Source of the DNA: Oceanithermus desulfurans
GTDB taxonomy: Bacteria; Deinococcota; Deinococci; Deinococcales; Marinithermaceae
Direction: 5' to 3'
DNA: 64,000 bases
Assembly (NCBI RefSeq): GCF_014201675.1
Contig: NZ_JACHEZ010000004.1
Span: 241,054 to 305,053 of the forward strand
Numbering within the stretch: position 1 is the first letter of the stretch; each line of letters begins with the position of its first letter. The notes under the pieces are model-generated. The model was given only the letters and a program-made list of their open reading frames with translations. It was not told the origin of the DNA and did not search any database. Below are positions 17,084-28,765 of the stretch, piece by piece. Both the position numbers and the translations under genes were made by a program.

Positions 17084-17800
17084 GTGTCCGAGGTCGACCA
17101 AACCCGCCGCCGCATGATCTTCCGCACGCTGCAAGGGGTCACCCTTACCGCGGTGGGCGGAGCGTTCTGGGCGGGTTTCGTGCACGAGAACGCGCAGGCG
17201 GAGCTGGTGCTGCGGCCTCCCGGCGCGCTCGCCGAGGACGACTTCCTGGCGACCTGCATCCGTTGCGGCCTCTGCGTGGCCGACTGCCCCTACGACACGC
17301 TCAAGCTGGGGGCCTACGGCGACGACGTGCCCGTAGGCACCCCCTTCTTCGAGCCGCGCAAGGTTCCCTGCTACCTGTGCGAGGACATCCCCTGTGCGGC
17401 GGCCTGCCCCACGGGGGCGCTCGACCTGCTGAGCCTCACCGACGAGGGGGGCGAGCTCGACGTGGCGCGCTCGCGCATGGGCGTGGCGGTGGTGGACTAC
17501 AACAACTGCATCGCCGCGCGCGGCCTGCGCTGCGACGCCTGCGTACGCGCCTGCCCTTACATGGGCGACGCGATCTTCGTCGACACCCGCCGCAACCCGC
17601 GCACCGGCAAGCACGCCATGCTGGTGCCGATCGTCGACGCCGACTACTGCACCGGCTGCGGGTTGTGCGAGCACGCCTGCGTCACCGAGAAGGCCTCGAT
17701 CTTCGTGCTGCCGCGCGACGTGGCGCTGGGCCGGGCCGGCGAGCACTACGACCTGCCCGCCCCCAACTTCACGCCGGAGGTGCCCGAGAATGAAATCTAG
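17084..17800 (+). CDS. napG: Ferredoxin-type periplasmic protein NapG
   Basis: A 238-residue iron-sulfur protein that with NapH forms a quinol dehydrogenase feeding electrons to NapAB. After an N-terminal RRRMIFRTLQG Tat-like signal it has four 4Fe-4S motifs: CIRCGLCVADCP, CYLCEDIPCAAACP, CDACVRACP and CTGCGLCEHAC. GTG 17084 follows GGGAGGC. It lies 10 bp after napA and overlaps napH by 11 bp. Confidence 0.95.
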   Translation: MSEVDQTRRRMIFRTLQGVTLTAVGGAFWAGFVHENAQAELVLRPPGALAEDDFLATCIRCGLCVADCPYDTLKLGAYGDDVPVGTPFFEPRKVPCYLCEDIPCAAACPTGALDLLSLTDEGGELDVARSRMGVAVVDYNNCIAARGLRCDACVRACPYMGDAIFVDTRRNPRTGKHAMLVPIVDADYCTGCGLCEHACVTEKASIFVLPRDVALGRAGEHYDLPAPNFTPEVPENEI

Positions 17801-18608
17801 GCTGCGCTACGTCTACGACCACTACCGCTTCCTCATCCTCCGGCGGACGCTGCAGCTCGGCATCTTGCTGCTCTTCTTCGGCGCCAACGCCTGGGGATGG
17901 AGCCTGCTCGTGGGCGACCTGAGCAGCTCGCGCATCCTCAACACCGTGCCGCTCGCCGACCCCTTCGCGGTGCTGCAGCTGCTGCTCGCGGGGGGCGCGC
18001 TGGCGGGGCAGGTGCTCGTGGGCGCCCTGATCGTGCTCGTGGCCTACGCGCTGATCGGGCGCGCCTTCTGCTCCTGGGTCTGCCCGGTCAACCTGATTAC
18101 CGACCTGGCCGAGTGGGTGCGCCGGCGCCTGGGCTTCCGCGAACCGCCGCTGATGTACCTCAACCGCAACCTGCGCTACGTCGTGCTCGTGATGGTGCTG
18201 GTGCTGAGCCTGCTGCTCTCGCTGCCCGTCTTCGAGTTCGTGAGCCCCATCAACGCGGCCGCGCGCGGCGTGGCCTTCGGCATGGGCATGGGCTGGGCGC
18301 TGCTGCTGGCGATCTTCCTGTTCGATCTTTTCGTGGTGCGCCACGGCTATTGCGGCCACATCTGCCCGCTGGGCGCGTTCTACAGCCTCACCACCCGCTT
18401 CCGCAGGGTGCGCGTGCGGCACGTCAAGGACAGCTGCACCCTCTGCGGGCTTTGCTTCAACGCCTGCCCGGAGCCCCACGTTCTGGGACTGGTCGGCAAG
18501 CACGACGGCACGGTCAACAACCCCGAGTGCACCAACTGCTTCCGGTGCGTCGAAGTCTGCGACGACGACGCCCTGTTCGTGAGCCTGAGTGGAGGATGGT
18601 CGAAATGA
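17790..18608 (+). CDS. napH: Quinol dehydrogenase membrane subunit NapH
   Basis: A 272-residue membrane ferredoxin-type protein. It has four hydrophobic helices (for example LILRRTLQLGILLLFFGANA and VVLVMVLVLSLLLSL). Two CxxxCP motifs on the cytoplasmic side (CSWVCP and CGHICP) and two 4Fe-4S motifs near the C-terminus (CTLCGLCFNACPEP, CTNCFRCVEVC) match NapH. It oxidises quinol and passes electrons via NapG. Its stop overlaps the napB start as ATGA. Confidence 0.95.
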   Translation: MKSRLRYVYDHYRFLILRRTLQLGILLLFFGANAWGWSLLVGDLSSSRILNTVPLADPFAVLQLLLAGGALAGQVLVGALIVLVAYALIGRAFCSWVCPVNLITDLAEWVRRRLGFREPPLMYLNRNLRYVVLVMVLVLSLLLSLPVFEFVSPINAAARGVAFGMGMGWALLLAIFLFDLFVVRHGYCGHICPLGAFYSLTTRFRRVRVRHVKDSCTLCGLCFNACPEPHVLGLVGKHDGTVNNPECTNCFRCVEVCDDDALFVSLSGGWSK

Positions 18609-19252
18609 AGGAAATGAAAGCTTTGGTCTTGTTGCTGGGTCTCTTCGTGGTGGCGGTGCTGGGCTTCCTGGTCTACGAGACCACCGCCAAGAAAGCCGCG
18701 CCCACGCCGCCCGCGGCCACGACCGCCGTGGAACAGCCGGCTTCCACGGCGAACGCGCCGGCGGAAGCCGCGACCCCGTCCGCCGAATCGACGGGGGCCG
18801 GCATTCGCAGCAGCGACCTGCTGACGTCGGGGAGCGAGGAGCTGCCGGTGCCCACCACCAACGCGCCCGCCCCGGGCAGCGCCGAACGTCTGCCGCGCGC
18901 CTACGAGAACGCGCCGCCGCAGATTCCGCACTCCGTCGAAGGGCTGCTGCCCATTACCCTGAGCAACAACGCCTGCCTCTCCTGTCACCTGCCCGGCGTC
19001 GCGGAGAACGTGGGGGCGACCCCCATTCCGCCCACGCACATCCAGATGGACCTCTTCACCGCCAGCGAGAACAAGAAGGTTCCGGTGGACCCGGCCCGCT
19101 ACTACTGCACCCAGTGTCACGTGCCCCAGGCCGACGTGCAGCCCCCGGTGTCCAACGAGTTCCAGCCCGAGTTCCGCAACCCCGAGCTGAAGAACAAGTC
19201 GAACCTCGACCAGCAGTGGAACGAGGGCGTGCAGAACGGGGGGACCCAGTAG
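18605..19252 (+). CDS. napB: Diheme cytochrome c subunit of periplasmic nitrate reductase
   Basis: A 215-residue exported protein. After an N-terminal anchor (ALVLLLGLFVVAVLGFLVYE) comes an Ala/Pro/Thr-rich linker of ~80 residues, then the NapB core with two CXXCH haem sites, CLSCH and CTQCH, and the conserved HIQMD segment. The uncleaved-looking helix plus long linker suggests a membrane-tethered NapB, which is unusual. ATG 18605 follows GGAGGATG and overlaps the napH stop. Confidence 0.93.
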   Translation: MKEMKALVLLLGLFVVAVLGFLVYETTAKKAAPTPPAATTAVEQPASTANAPAEAATPSAESTGAGIRSSDLLTSGSEELPVPTTNAPAPGSAERLPRAYENAPPQIPHSVEGLLPITLSNNACLSCHLPGVAENVGATPIPPTHIQMDLFTASENKKVPVDPARYYCTQCHVPQADVQPPVSNEFQPEFRNPELKNKSNLDQQWNEGVQNGGTQ

Positions 19253-19253
19253 C

Positions 19254-19715
19254 GTGAAGCGGCGCGCCTTGCTGACCCGGCTCGCGCCCAAGTCGGGGAG
19301 GCGCGTCCTCCCGCCCTACACCGGAGCAGGGACCGACTTTTCCCCCTGCCTGAGTTGCCACGGGCCCTGCGTGACGGCCTGCGAGGAGGAGACGGGCGTG
19401 CTCGCGCGCGACGCGCAGGGCCGCCCGTTCCTCGACTTTCTGCGGGCCGGCTGCACCTTCTGCCGCGCCTGTCTGGACGCCTGTCCGGAAGGGGTGCTGG
19501 CCGAGCCGGGGCGGTCGCCGCTGGCCGAGGTGTGGATCGAGACCGGCGCCTGCCTGGCGCACCAGGGGGTGGTCTGCGTGGCCTGCAAGCAGGCCTGCCC
19601 CGAGAACGCGGTAATCTTTGAAGGGATGATGCGTCCGCGGATCAACGAGGCCTGCACCGGATGCGGGTTGTGCGTGCCCGCCTGCCCCGTGGAGGCGGTG
19701 GCGTGGTCCGGGTAG
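19254..19715 (+). CDS. napF: Ferredoxin-type protein NapF
   Basis: A 153-residue iron-sulfur protein with four cysteine clusters (CLSCHGPCVTAC, CTFCRACLDACP, CVACKQACP, CTGCGLCVPACP). NapF is a cytoplasmic accessory protein linked to iron-sulfur assembly or maturation of NapA. The start is GTG, one base after the napB stop. The 3' end overlaps napL by 13 bp. Confidence 0.9.
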   Translation: MKRRALLTRLAPKSGRRVLPPYTGAGTDFSPCLSCHGPCVTACEEETGVLARDAQGRPFLDFLRAGCTFCRACLDACPEGVLAEPGRSPLAEVWIETGACLAHQGVVCVACKQACPENAVIFEGMMRPRINEACTGCGLCVPACPVEAVAWSG

Positions 19716-20629
19716 CCTTGCTGGTGCTGGTGCTGGGGCTGGCGCTGGGGGGCCCCGGCCTGGCGGCGGAGCTGGGCGCCGCCGTGAGCGCCTGGGCGGC
19801 CGGTCCGGACGTCGTCTACCTGGCCACCGAGGACGGCCGGGTGCTGCGCTACCTGCCCGGGGAGGACGCGCTCGAGCCGCTGTGGCAGCTGGCGCCGGTC
19901 CGGCGGGTGACGGGGACGGAGGCGGGCAAGGTCTACGCGCTGGACGTCCGCGGCGCGACCCTGCTGTGGGTGCGCGAGGGGCCGAGCGGCTTCCGGGTGG
20001 TCGAGGCCTTCACCCCCGGCGGCTCCCCGCGCGTCGTCGTTCCCGAGTCGCTGGAGCTGCCGATCGTGGCGGCCTGGTTCGACGGCGACGCGGGCTACGT
20101 GCTGGTGCTGCTCGACGGCGAGGTGGTCTGGGTGGACGCCGCGGGCCGGATCCGGCGCAGGATGCAGGTGACCCAGAGCGCCGTGGGCGCGGCCGACAAG
20201 CACGGCCGGCGGCTGGCGATCGGCGACGAGGGCGGGCTGGTGACCGTCGTGGACCTCGACGGGGCCAGGATCGTGCTGCAAAGCGCCCAGCACCGCGACA
20301 AGGTGCTGACCCTGGACCTGGGCGGCCGCTGGCTGCTCTCGGGCGGGCGCGACCGCCGGGGGGCGGCGCTGGACCTGGACAGCGGCGAGGCGCTGACGCT
20401 GCGGGCCGACTTCTTCGTCTACGGCGTCGCGCTGGACCGCCAGGAACGCCTGGCCGCCTACACCTACGACGAACGCGGCACCCTGCGGATCGTCGACCTC
20501 GAAGCGCGCCGCGAGCTTTTGCGCAAGGGCGGTTTCGAAGGCGTGGACCGGTTGATGTTCTGGAACGAAGACTGCCTGATCCTGGCCAGCGAGCAAGGAC
20601 GGGTGTGGTGCTGGAGGTGGCGAGAATGA
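19703..20629 (+). CDS. napL: NapL-like periplasmic beta-propeller protein
   Basis: A 308-residue exported protein with a signal peptide (VRVALLVLVLGLALGGPGLAA) and WD40-like repeats (VYLATEDGRVLRYL, ILASEQGRVWCW). Its position between napF and napD is that of napL in Wolinella and Campylobacter, where it is needed for full Nap activity by an unclear role. GTG 19703 is chosen because GGAGG lies 7 nt upstream; the longer frame would read through napF. Confidence 0.85.
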   Translation: MVRVALLVLVLGLALGGPGLAAELGAAVSAWAAGPDVVYLATEDGRVLRYLPGEDALEPLWQLAPVRRVTGTEAGKVYALDVRGATLLWVREGPSGFRVVEAFTPGGSPRVVVPESLELPIVAAWFDGDAGYVLVLLDGEVVWVDAAGRIRRRMQVTQSAVGAADKHGRRLAIGDEGGLVTVVDLDGARIVLQSAQHRDKVLTLDLGGRWLLSGGRDRRGAALDLDSGEALTLRADFFVYGVALDRQERLAAYTYDERGTLRIVDLEARRELLRKGGFEGVDRLMFWNEDCLILASEQGRVWCWRWRE

Positions 20630-20994
20630 ACGTTTCCGGACTGGTGGTGCGCGTGAACCCGGAGCGGTTCGCGCAGGTGTTGGAGGTGCTCGAGGCCGCT
20701 CCCTGGGCCGAGGTCTACACCCACGACGGGGAGAGCAAGCTGGTGGTGGTCGTCGAGGCCGAGGACACCGCCGCCGAGATGGCCGTCTACCGCACCATCG
20801 AGGGCGTGGAGGGCGTGCTCTCGGTGGAGCTGGCCTACAGCTACAGCGAAGAGCTGGAAGACGCCCGCGACGAGCTGGAAGTCCAGGACGGGGTGCCCGA
20901 GGTGCTCGCGGACGAGGTTCCGGCCGACAAGGTGCGCTACGGCGGCGACGTGCGCACCCTGCTCAAGGAGCACCTGGAGAAGCTGCAGGACTGA
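20626..20994 (+). CDS. napD: NapD chaperone of NapA
   Basis: A 122-residue small cytoplasmic protein starting MNVSGLVVRVNPERF, matching the NapD ferredoxin-like fold that binds the NapA Tat signal and controls export. The tail of ~40 residues is acidic and longer than in E. coli NapD (~87 residues). The ATG overlaps the napL stop (ATGA). It ends the nap operon; no terminator hairpin is obvious before the convergent carbonic anhydrase gene. Confidence 0.9.
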   Translation: MNVSGLVVRVNPERFAQVLEVLEAAPWAEVYTHDGESKLVVVVEAEDTAAEMAVYRTIEGVEGVLSVELAYSYSEELEDARDELEVQDGVPEVLADEVPADKVRYGGDVRTLLKEHLEKLQD

Positions 20995-20998
20995 CGCC

Positions 20999-21574
20999 TC
21001 AAAGCCAGCGCAGGTCGCCGTTGCTGACGTCGTAGACGGCGCCCGCCAGCCGCAGCCGGCCGGCTGCGGCTTCCCGCGCCAGCAGCGGGGAGGCGGCCTG
21101 GAGGTCGTCCAGGACCCGCCGCACCTGCAGGGGGGCCGCGGCGTCGGCGTTTTCCACGTCGGGGGGGAGGCCGGCGCGCAGCTCCAGCACCAGCCGCCCC
21201 AGCTGCTCGGGCAGCCCGGCGCCGCCGGCGACGGCGGCCTGGAGGGCGCCGCACTGGGTGTGCCCCAGCACCACGATCAACGGCACTCTCAGGCCGGCGA
21301 CGGCGAACTCGAGACTGGCGACCCCGGCCGCGCCCGCCATCTGGCCGGCGCTGCGAACCACGAAGAGCTCGCCGAGGGGCGCGTCGAAGACGGTCTCGGG
21401 GGCCACGCGGGCGTCGGCGCAGCCCACCACCGCGGCGAAGGGCTGGTGCGACCGCGGCAGCGCCAGCGGGGCGGACGGCGCCTCGTCGCGCAGCCGCTGC
21501 AGGAAGCGCCGGTGCCCTTCACGCAGACGGGCGAGGGCAGCGCCCGCGGAGGGGCGGTGGGTCGGGTCGGTCAT
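20999..21574 (-). CDS. Beta-class carbonic anhydrase
   Basis: A 191-residue zinc enzyme interconverting CO2 and bicarbonate. Zinc ligands are C52 in GCADARV, H105 and C108 in GHTQCGAL; the D54-R56 dyad of the family is present. The region between (LFVVRSAGQ, ASLEFAV) fits the family. No signal peptide, so cytosolic. TAAACT lies 7 nt before ATG 21574 (leaderless type). Its gene is convergent with napD, 4 bp apart. Confidence 0.95.
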   Translation of the reverse strand: MTDPTHRPSAGAALARLREGHRRFLQRLRDEAPSAPLALPRSHQPFAAVVGCADARVAPETVFDAPLGELFVVRSAGQMAGAAGVASLEFAVAGLRVPLIVVLGHTQCGALQAAVAGGAGLPEQLGRLVLELRAGLPPDVENADAAAPLQVRRVLDDLQAASPLLAREAAAGRLRLAGAVYDVSNGDLRWL

Positions 21575-21581
21575 GACCCCC

Positions 21582-21587
21582 AGTTTA
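21582..21587 (-). promoter_or_regulatory. -10 box of the carbonic anhydrase gene
   Basis: TAAACT on the minus strand, 7 nt before ATG 21574. It lies 25 bp from the divergent TATACT of the DUF4129 operon. Confidence 0.6.
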
Positions 21588-21611
21588 GCTCGTTCTAATT
21601 GGGAATCTTCT

Positions 21612-21617
21612 TATACT
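21612..21617 (+). promoter_or_regulatory. -10 box of the DUF4129-MoxR-DUF58 operon
   Basis: TATACT, 6 nt before GTG 21624, leaderless spacing. Confidence 0.65.
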
Positions 21618-21623
21618 GACGGG

Positions 21624-23002
21624 GTGAAGGCCCTGCTCCCGGTCGCCGCCGTCTTCTGGCTCGTCGCGCTCGAGCCGCGTCTCTGGCCCGGGGCGTTCGC
21701 CTACCTGCTGGCGTGGCTGCTGCTGGCGCGCTGGCGGGGGGAGCTGGCGTGGGGCGCGCCGCTCTTTGCCCTCTACCTGTTCTGGGGGCTCGAGCTGCGT
21801 CCCGAGGCCTTCGGCGACCTGACGCTGCGGCTGCAGCTCGCGGGGCGGCTGACCTCGGGGCTGCTGGTCTGGGCTTACGCCTCCGCGCTGGCGGAGCGCC
21901 GCAGCCGCTGGGCGGTGGTCCCGCTCCTGGCCTGGGCGCTGCTGCTGCGGCCCGAGGCGGGGGTGGTGGGCCTGGGGCTGGCGGCCTGGGGCTACTGGAA
22001 CTTCTGGTACAGCCGCGCCCAGTACCTCGAACGCGGCGCCGCCTTCAGGGTCGCGCCGCGGGCGCTGGCGGCCGCGGCCCTGGCCACCCTGGCGCTGGCG
22101 GTGCTGGCGGGCTTTTCCGGGTGGACGCCGCTCGCCCTGCCCCGCGCCGCGGCCCGCGCGGAGCCGGCGGTGACGCTGGAAGCTCCGGCGCAGCCGCCGC
22201 CGGGCGCGGTCGCCCCCGCCGCCCGCAGCGCGCCCGCCCCCGCCGCCGGGGCGCGGCTGCCCGCGTGGGTGGAGACGCTGAGCCGCTACGCCGCGGCGCT
22301 CGCGGCGGTGGCCTCGTTCCTGCTGCTGCTCGTCCTCGCCCGGGTCGTCTGGATCCTGCTGCGTCCAGCCGACCGGCGCCCTGGGTTCGCGCCGCGGATG
22401 CTCGTACTGGCCGCGTTGGTCCTGGTTTCGCTGCTCTTCTGGATGGCCTGGTACGGCTTCCTCTACGGGGGCGAGGGGGGCGGCGCGGGCGCCTTTGCCC
22501 CGCCCCCCGCCCCCGCGACGGCGCCGTCCGCGCCCGGGGGCGCGGAGCCGGGGCCGGCCCCGGCTCCGGCGCTTCGCTGGCCGGGCCGGGTGATCGGCGG
22601 GGTGCTGCTTGTGGGCACGCTCGCGCTCGCGGCGCTGATCGCGGCGCTCGCCTTCGCGTTGCGGCGGCTCCTGCGGGGCCGCGCGCCCGCGGCGGAGGAG
22701 TCGGCGGAGGGCGGCGGAGCGACGGGGCGGCGAACCGAGCGGCAGGCCGGCCGGGTACGCGCCGCCTACCGGGCCTTCCTGCTCGCCGTGCGTCCGTGGC
22801 TGCCGCGGCAGGCAAGCGAGACCCCGCACGAGTACGCGCACCGGATCGCCGCCCGCGAGCCGGCGCTGGCGGAGGCGGTCTGGGGGCTGACGCGGCTCTA
22901 CGAACCGGTGCGTTACGGCGGCCTGGCCGACGAGGCCGAGGCGGCCGCGGCGGAGGCCTGGCTGCGTCGGATCGAGAAGGAGCTGGAGAAAGGGGAGGAA
23001 AC

Positions 23003-23006
<4 letters not shown>
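21624..23006 (+). CDS. DUF4129 domain membrane protein
   Basis: A 460-residue protein with several N-terminal membrane helices, a long Ala/Pro-rich external linker (~residues 180-215), two more helices, and a C-terminal cytoplasmic DUF4129-like domain (YRAFLLAVRPW ... ETPHEYAHRIA ... LTRLYEPVRYGG). Such proteins accompany MoxR ATPases and DUF58 proteins and are thought to act in assembly of surface or secreted factors, sometimes with transglutaminase-like proteins. The GTG start is fixed by TATACT 6 nt upstream. Its stop overlaps the next start (GTGA). Confidence 0.82.
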
Positions 23007-23934
<928 letters not shown>

Positions 23935-23938
<4 letters not shown>

Positions 23939-25035
23939 GCCTGGCCCTGCTGCTCTTGACGCTCGCCGCCCTGGCGCTCTGGGTGGCGCTGCCCGGCCTG
24001 GCCCCGGGCCGGCAGCGGGTGCACACCGCCCGTCCCTACGGCGCGGCCGGCCGGGAGCGCCCGCTCGTGCTGGAGGCGGAGTTCGTCCTGCCCCTGCCGG
24101 CGTTCTGGCGGATCGAGTGGACGCCGGCGACGCGGCTGGGTTTCCGCGGGGAGCAGGCCGCGGGCCTCGGCTGGGGGCGGGTGCGGCTGCGCCTCGAGGC
24201 CGCCGTCGAGCCGCGGCGCCGCGGCGAGTACGAGCTCCCCGGCGCGCGCCTCTTCGTGCGCGACTTCCTGGGGTTCTACGAACGCGAGGTGCGCCTCGAG
24301 GGCCCGCGGGACCGCCTCCTCGTCTACCCGCGCATCTGGGAGCAGCTGCCGCCGCAGCTGGCGCTGACGCTGCTCGCCGAGGGGCCCGAGGCGCCCGAGC
24401 TCGGTCTTGAGGACGCGAGCCGCTACCGCGGCACCCGCGAGTACCGCCCCGGCGACGCCCTGCGGCGGATGCACTGGAAGGCGACGGCCCGCCAGGGCCA
24501 CCCGATGGTGCGCGAGTTCGCCTGGGTGCGGGCCACGGGCGTCTGGATCTACATCGACGTGCGCGGTGGCGAGGTCTACATCGACCACATGGCGGAGCTG
24601 GCCGCCAGCCTGGCCGTGCGGCTGATGGACCTGGGCCTCGCCGTGGGCCTGGCCTGGCCGGGGTTCGAGCGCCCCCCTGCGCGCGGCCTCGAGGCCCTGC
24701 GGGGGATGCTCGCCGCCCTGGCCCGGCTCGAGCCCGCCGAAGCGGGGGGCGCGCCGCCGCTGCCGCCGCCGGGGGTGAACCTCGTCGTCTTCACCCAGGA
24801 CGCCCCGCTCGAGCTGATCGAGGGGGCCCTGGCCGCACGTGCGCGGGCCGCGCGGGTGCACCTGCTTGCCTTCCCCGAGGGCTTTTTCCTGCGCCCGGGC
24901 GAGAAGGGCCGCCCCATCTGGGGGCGCACCGACGGCATGGCCCGCCTCCAGGAGCGGCGCGGCCTGCTCCACGCCGCGGGCGTCTACGTGCACGTCTTCC
25001 GCGGCGACGAAGCGGTGCGCTTTTCACGGGCGTGA
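23935..25035 (+). CDS. DUF58 domain protein
   Basis: A 366-residue protein with an N-terminal membrane helix (LALLLLTLAALALWVAL), a beta-rich middle and the DUF58 core motif SRYRGTREYRPGDALRRMHW. This is followed by a von Willebrand A-like part (WIYIDVRGGEVYI). TTG start overlaps the MoxR stop as TTGA. The trio DUF4129-MoxR-DUF58 is a common operon of unknown detailed function. Confidence 0.92.
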
Positions 25036-25057
25036 AGGTTTCGTGACCCCTGGCGGC

Positions 25058-25063
25058 TAGGCT
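25058..25063 (+). promoter_or_regulatory. -10 box of the sulfite-oxidase-like gene
   Basis: TAGGCT, 6 nt before ATG 25070, leaderless spacing. Confidence 0.5.
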
Positions 25064-25069
25064 GGGCGC

Positions 25070-26539
25070 ATGACGGGAACCCCGAACCCCCTACGCACGC
25101 CGCGTTTCTACCTGGCGCTGGCCGCGGTGGCGCTCGCCGCCGCGATCCTGCAGTTCCGCCTGGGGCAGGCCGCCCCGCCCCAGCTGCTCTTTGCCTGGCT
25201 GAGCCACCTCCTGGGCGTGCCCTGGATCTTCAACCTGGTGCACACGCTGCCCTGGGGGATGGACGCCTACGCCAAGCACGCCCTGCTGGCCGTCAGCTAC
25301 CTGATCGTTGCCGGCTTCGGTGCCTTCTTCGCCCTTTGGGCCGCGGCGCGTCCGTGGCCCGTGCGTCTGGCGGCGGCGCTGGGCCTCGCCCCCGCTGGCA
25401 CCGGCGGGGTGTTGCTGCCCCTCGCCGGTGCGGGTTTCTTCGGGCTGGCGCCCGACAACTACGCCTACCCGCCGCGGCCCGCGCTGCTGGCGGCAGCGGG
25501 CCTCGCGGCACTCTTCGCTCTTCTGCTCGACGGCGCGCCCCGGCGGGCGACAGCCGCCGACGAGGGCCGCCGCCGCAGCCTCAAGGGGCTGGCGCTGCTG
25601 GCCGCGGCGGCCGCCTGGCCCCTGCAGCTGGCGCGCGCCGCCGGTGACCTCTGGGGGCGGATCCGCGGCCTCGCCCCCGAGATCACCCCCACGAAGGACC
25701 ACTACCAGGTCTCCAAGAACGTCGTGAACCCGAAGCTGCGCGCGGACCGCTGGCGCTTCGAGATCGGGGGCCTCGTCGAAACCCCGCTGGCGCTCACCCT
25801 CGAGGATCTGAAGGCCCTGCCCGCGGTGGAGCGGCCCAGCACCCTGATCTGCATCTCCAACCCCGTCGGGGGGCGGCTGGTGGGCAACAGCGTCTGGACC
25901 GGGGTGCGGCTGCGCGACCTGCTGGAGCGTGCCGGGGTGCGTCCCGAGGCCAGTGAGCTGGTGCTGCGGGCCGCCGACAACTACAGCGACTCCTTCCCCC
26001 TCGACGCCGCGCTCTACGAGGAAACGATCCTCGCCTACCTGCAAAACGGCGAGCCGCTCACGGCCGACCACGGCTACCCCGCGCGGCTCTTGGTTCCGGG
26101 CATCTACGGCATGAAGAACGTCAAGTGGCTCACCCGGATCGAGCTCGTGGACGAGGACTACCGGGGCTACTGGCAGAAGCGCGGCTGGAGCGACCGCGCC
26201 GTGGTGCGCACGATGAGCCGCATCGACACCGGCGTGGCCACGCCCACCGGCGACGGCCGGGTGGCCATCGGCGGCGTCGCCTTCGCGGGGCGGCGTGGCA
26301 TCCGCGCCGTGGAGGTCTCCTTCGACGATGGCCGCAGCTGGCGGGCCGCGGAGCTGAAGCCCGGCTCCAGCCGCATCACCTGGACGCTGTGGCGCTACCT
26401 GTGGAAGGCCGAACCGGGACGCTACACGGTGACCGTGCGCGCCGTCGACGGCGAAGGGCGCACCCAGGACCCGAACCCGAGGCCGCCGCTCCCCGACGGC
26501 GCGACGGGCTACCACCGCCGCAAGGTGCGCGTGGTCTGA
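25070..26539 (+). CDS. Membrane-anchored sulfite oxidase-like molybdopterin oxidoreductase
   Basis: A 489-residue protein. The first ~180 residues hold about four membrane helices. Then follow an oxidoreductase molybdopterin domain (NVVNPKLRADRWRFEIGG, and LICISNPVGG with the Mo-ligating Cys) and a C-terminal Mo-co dimerisation domain (GGVAFAGRRGIRAVEVSFDDG). Relatives in several phyla are called molybdopterin-dependent oxidoreductases; sulfite is a guess, since the Arg pattern of true sulfite oxidases was not confirmed. The enzymatic part is probably on the outer face of the membrane. Confidence 0.88.
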   Translation: MTGTPNPLRTPRFYLALAAVALAAAILQFRLGQAAPPQLLFAWLSHLLGVPWIFNLVHTLPWGMDAYAKHALLAVSYLIVAGFGAFFALWAAARPWPVRLAAALGLAPAGTGGVLLPLAGAGFFGLAPDNYAYPPRPALLAAAGLAALFALLLDGAPRRATAADEGRRRSLKGLALLAAAAAWPLQLARAAGDLWGRIRGLAPEITPTKDHYQVSKNVVNPKLRADRWRFEIGGLVETPLALTLEDLKALPAVERPSTLICISNPVGGRLVGNSVWTGVRLRDLLERAGVRPEASELVLRAADNYSDSFPLDAALYEETILAYLQNGEPLTADHGYPARLLVPGIYGMKNVKWLTRIELVDEDYRGYWQKRGWSDRAVVRTMSRIDTGVATPTGDGRVAIGGVAFAGRRGIRAVEVSFDDGRSWRAAELKPGSSRITWTLWRYLWKAEPGRYTVTVRAVDGEGRTQDPNPRPPLPDGATGYHRRKVRVV

Positions 26540-26561
26540 GGCGCGGCTCACCTACCCGGTC

Positions 26562-26567
26562 TATACT
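26562..26567 (+). promoter_or_regulatory. -10 box of the NifX-like gene
   Basis: TATACT, followed by a short leader with GGAGGT (26573-26578) before ATG 26585. Confidence 0.6.
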
Positions 26568-26584
26568 GCCGGGGAGGTGAAGCC

Positions 26585-28233
<1,649 letters not shown>

Positions 28234-28238
28234 TCACC

Positions 28239-28700
28239 ATGAAGCGATGGACGACGGCGCTGGCCGTGGCCGCGGCGCTGGCCGCGGCGCAGCCGCAGCC
28301 CACGGCCGGGGAGCTTTGGAACTGGCTCGCGGGCCAGAACTTCGCCGAACGCTGGCGCTACGTTCCCGGCGAGCCTGCGGGCCCGCACCAGGGCGGACCG
28401 CCCCACGGCGCGATCCAGCAGATCTTCGTCAACGACGCCGCTTTCATGGCGCTGGCGAAAAAGCGCTTTCCGCTGCCCGACGGGGCGGTGATCGTCAAGG
28501 AGAACTACGACGCGAACGGGCGGCTTTACAACCTCGCGGTGATGCGCAAGGTCAAGGGGTACAACCCCGAGGGCGGCGACTGGTTCTGGGGCTACTTCAC
28601 GCCCGAAGGCGGGGTGCTCTTCGAGGGAAAGCCGGCGCTCTGCATCGGCTGCCACGCCCAGAAGAAAGCCTCGGACTGGATCTTCAGCGGCCAGGAATGA
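28239..28700 (+). CDS. Cytochrome P460-like c-type haem protein (copy 1)
   Basis: A 153-residue exported protein with a signal peptide (AVAAALAAAQP) and one haem-binding CIGCH near the C-terminus. The motif AVIVKENY and the stretch GYNPEGGDWFWGYF match the cytochrome P460/c'-beta family, whose beta-sheet haem proteins bind NO or oxidise hydroxylamine; the cross-linking lysine may be the K in VIVKENY. GGGAGGT precedes the ATG. It is a tandem paralogue of the next gene. Confidence 0.82.
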   Translation: MKRWTTALAVAAALAAAQPQPTAGELWNWLAGQNFAERWRYVPGEPAGPHQGGPPHGAIQQIFVNDAAFMALAKKRFPLPDGAVIVKENYDANGRLYNLAVMRKVKGYNPEGGDWFWGYFTPEGGVLFEGKPALCIGCHAQKKASDWIFSGQE

Positions 28701-28765
28701 GCCGTGTCGCCTGCGCTACACCGCGAGGCGGCCGCCTCCCCTAGGCTCGGAGGCGGAGGGATCCA

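Noticed and set aside
14209..17259. A 1016-codon open frame on the minus strand opposite napA
   Set aside because: It is the mirror of a strongly GC3-biased gene; its translation shows no domain and napA on the other strand has all catalytic motifs.
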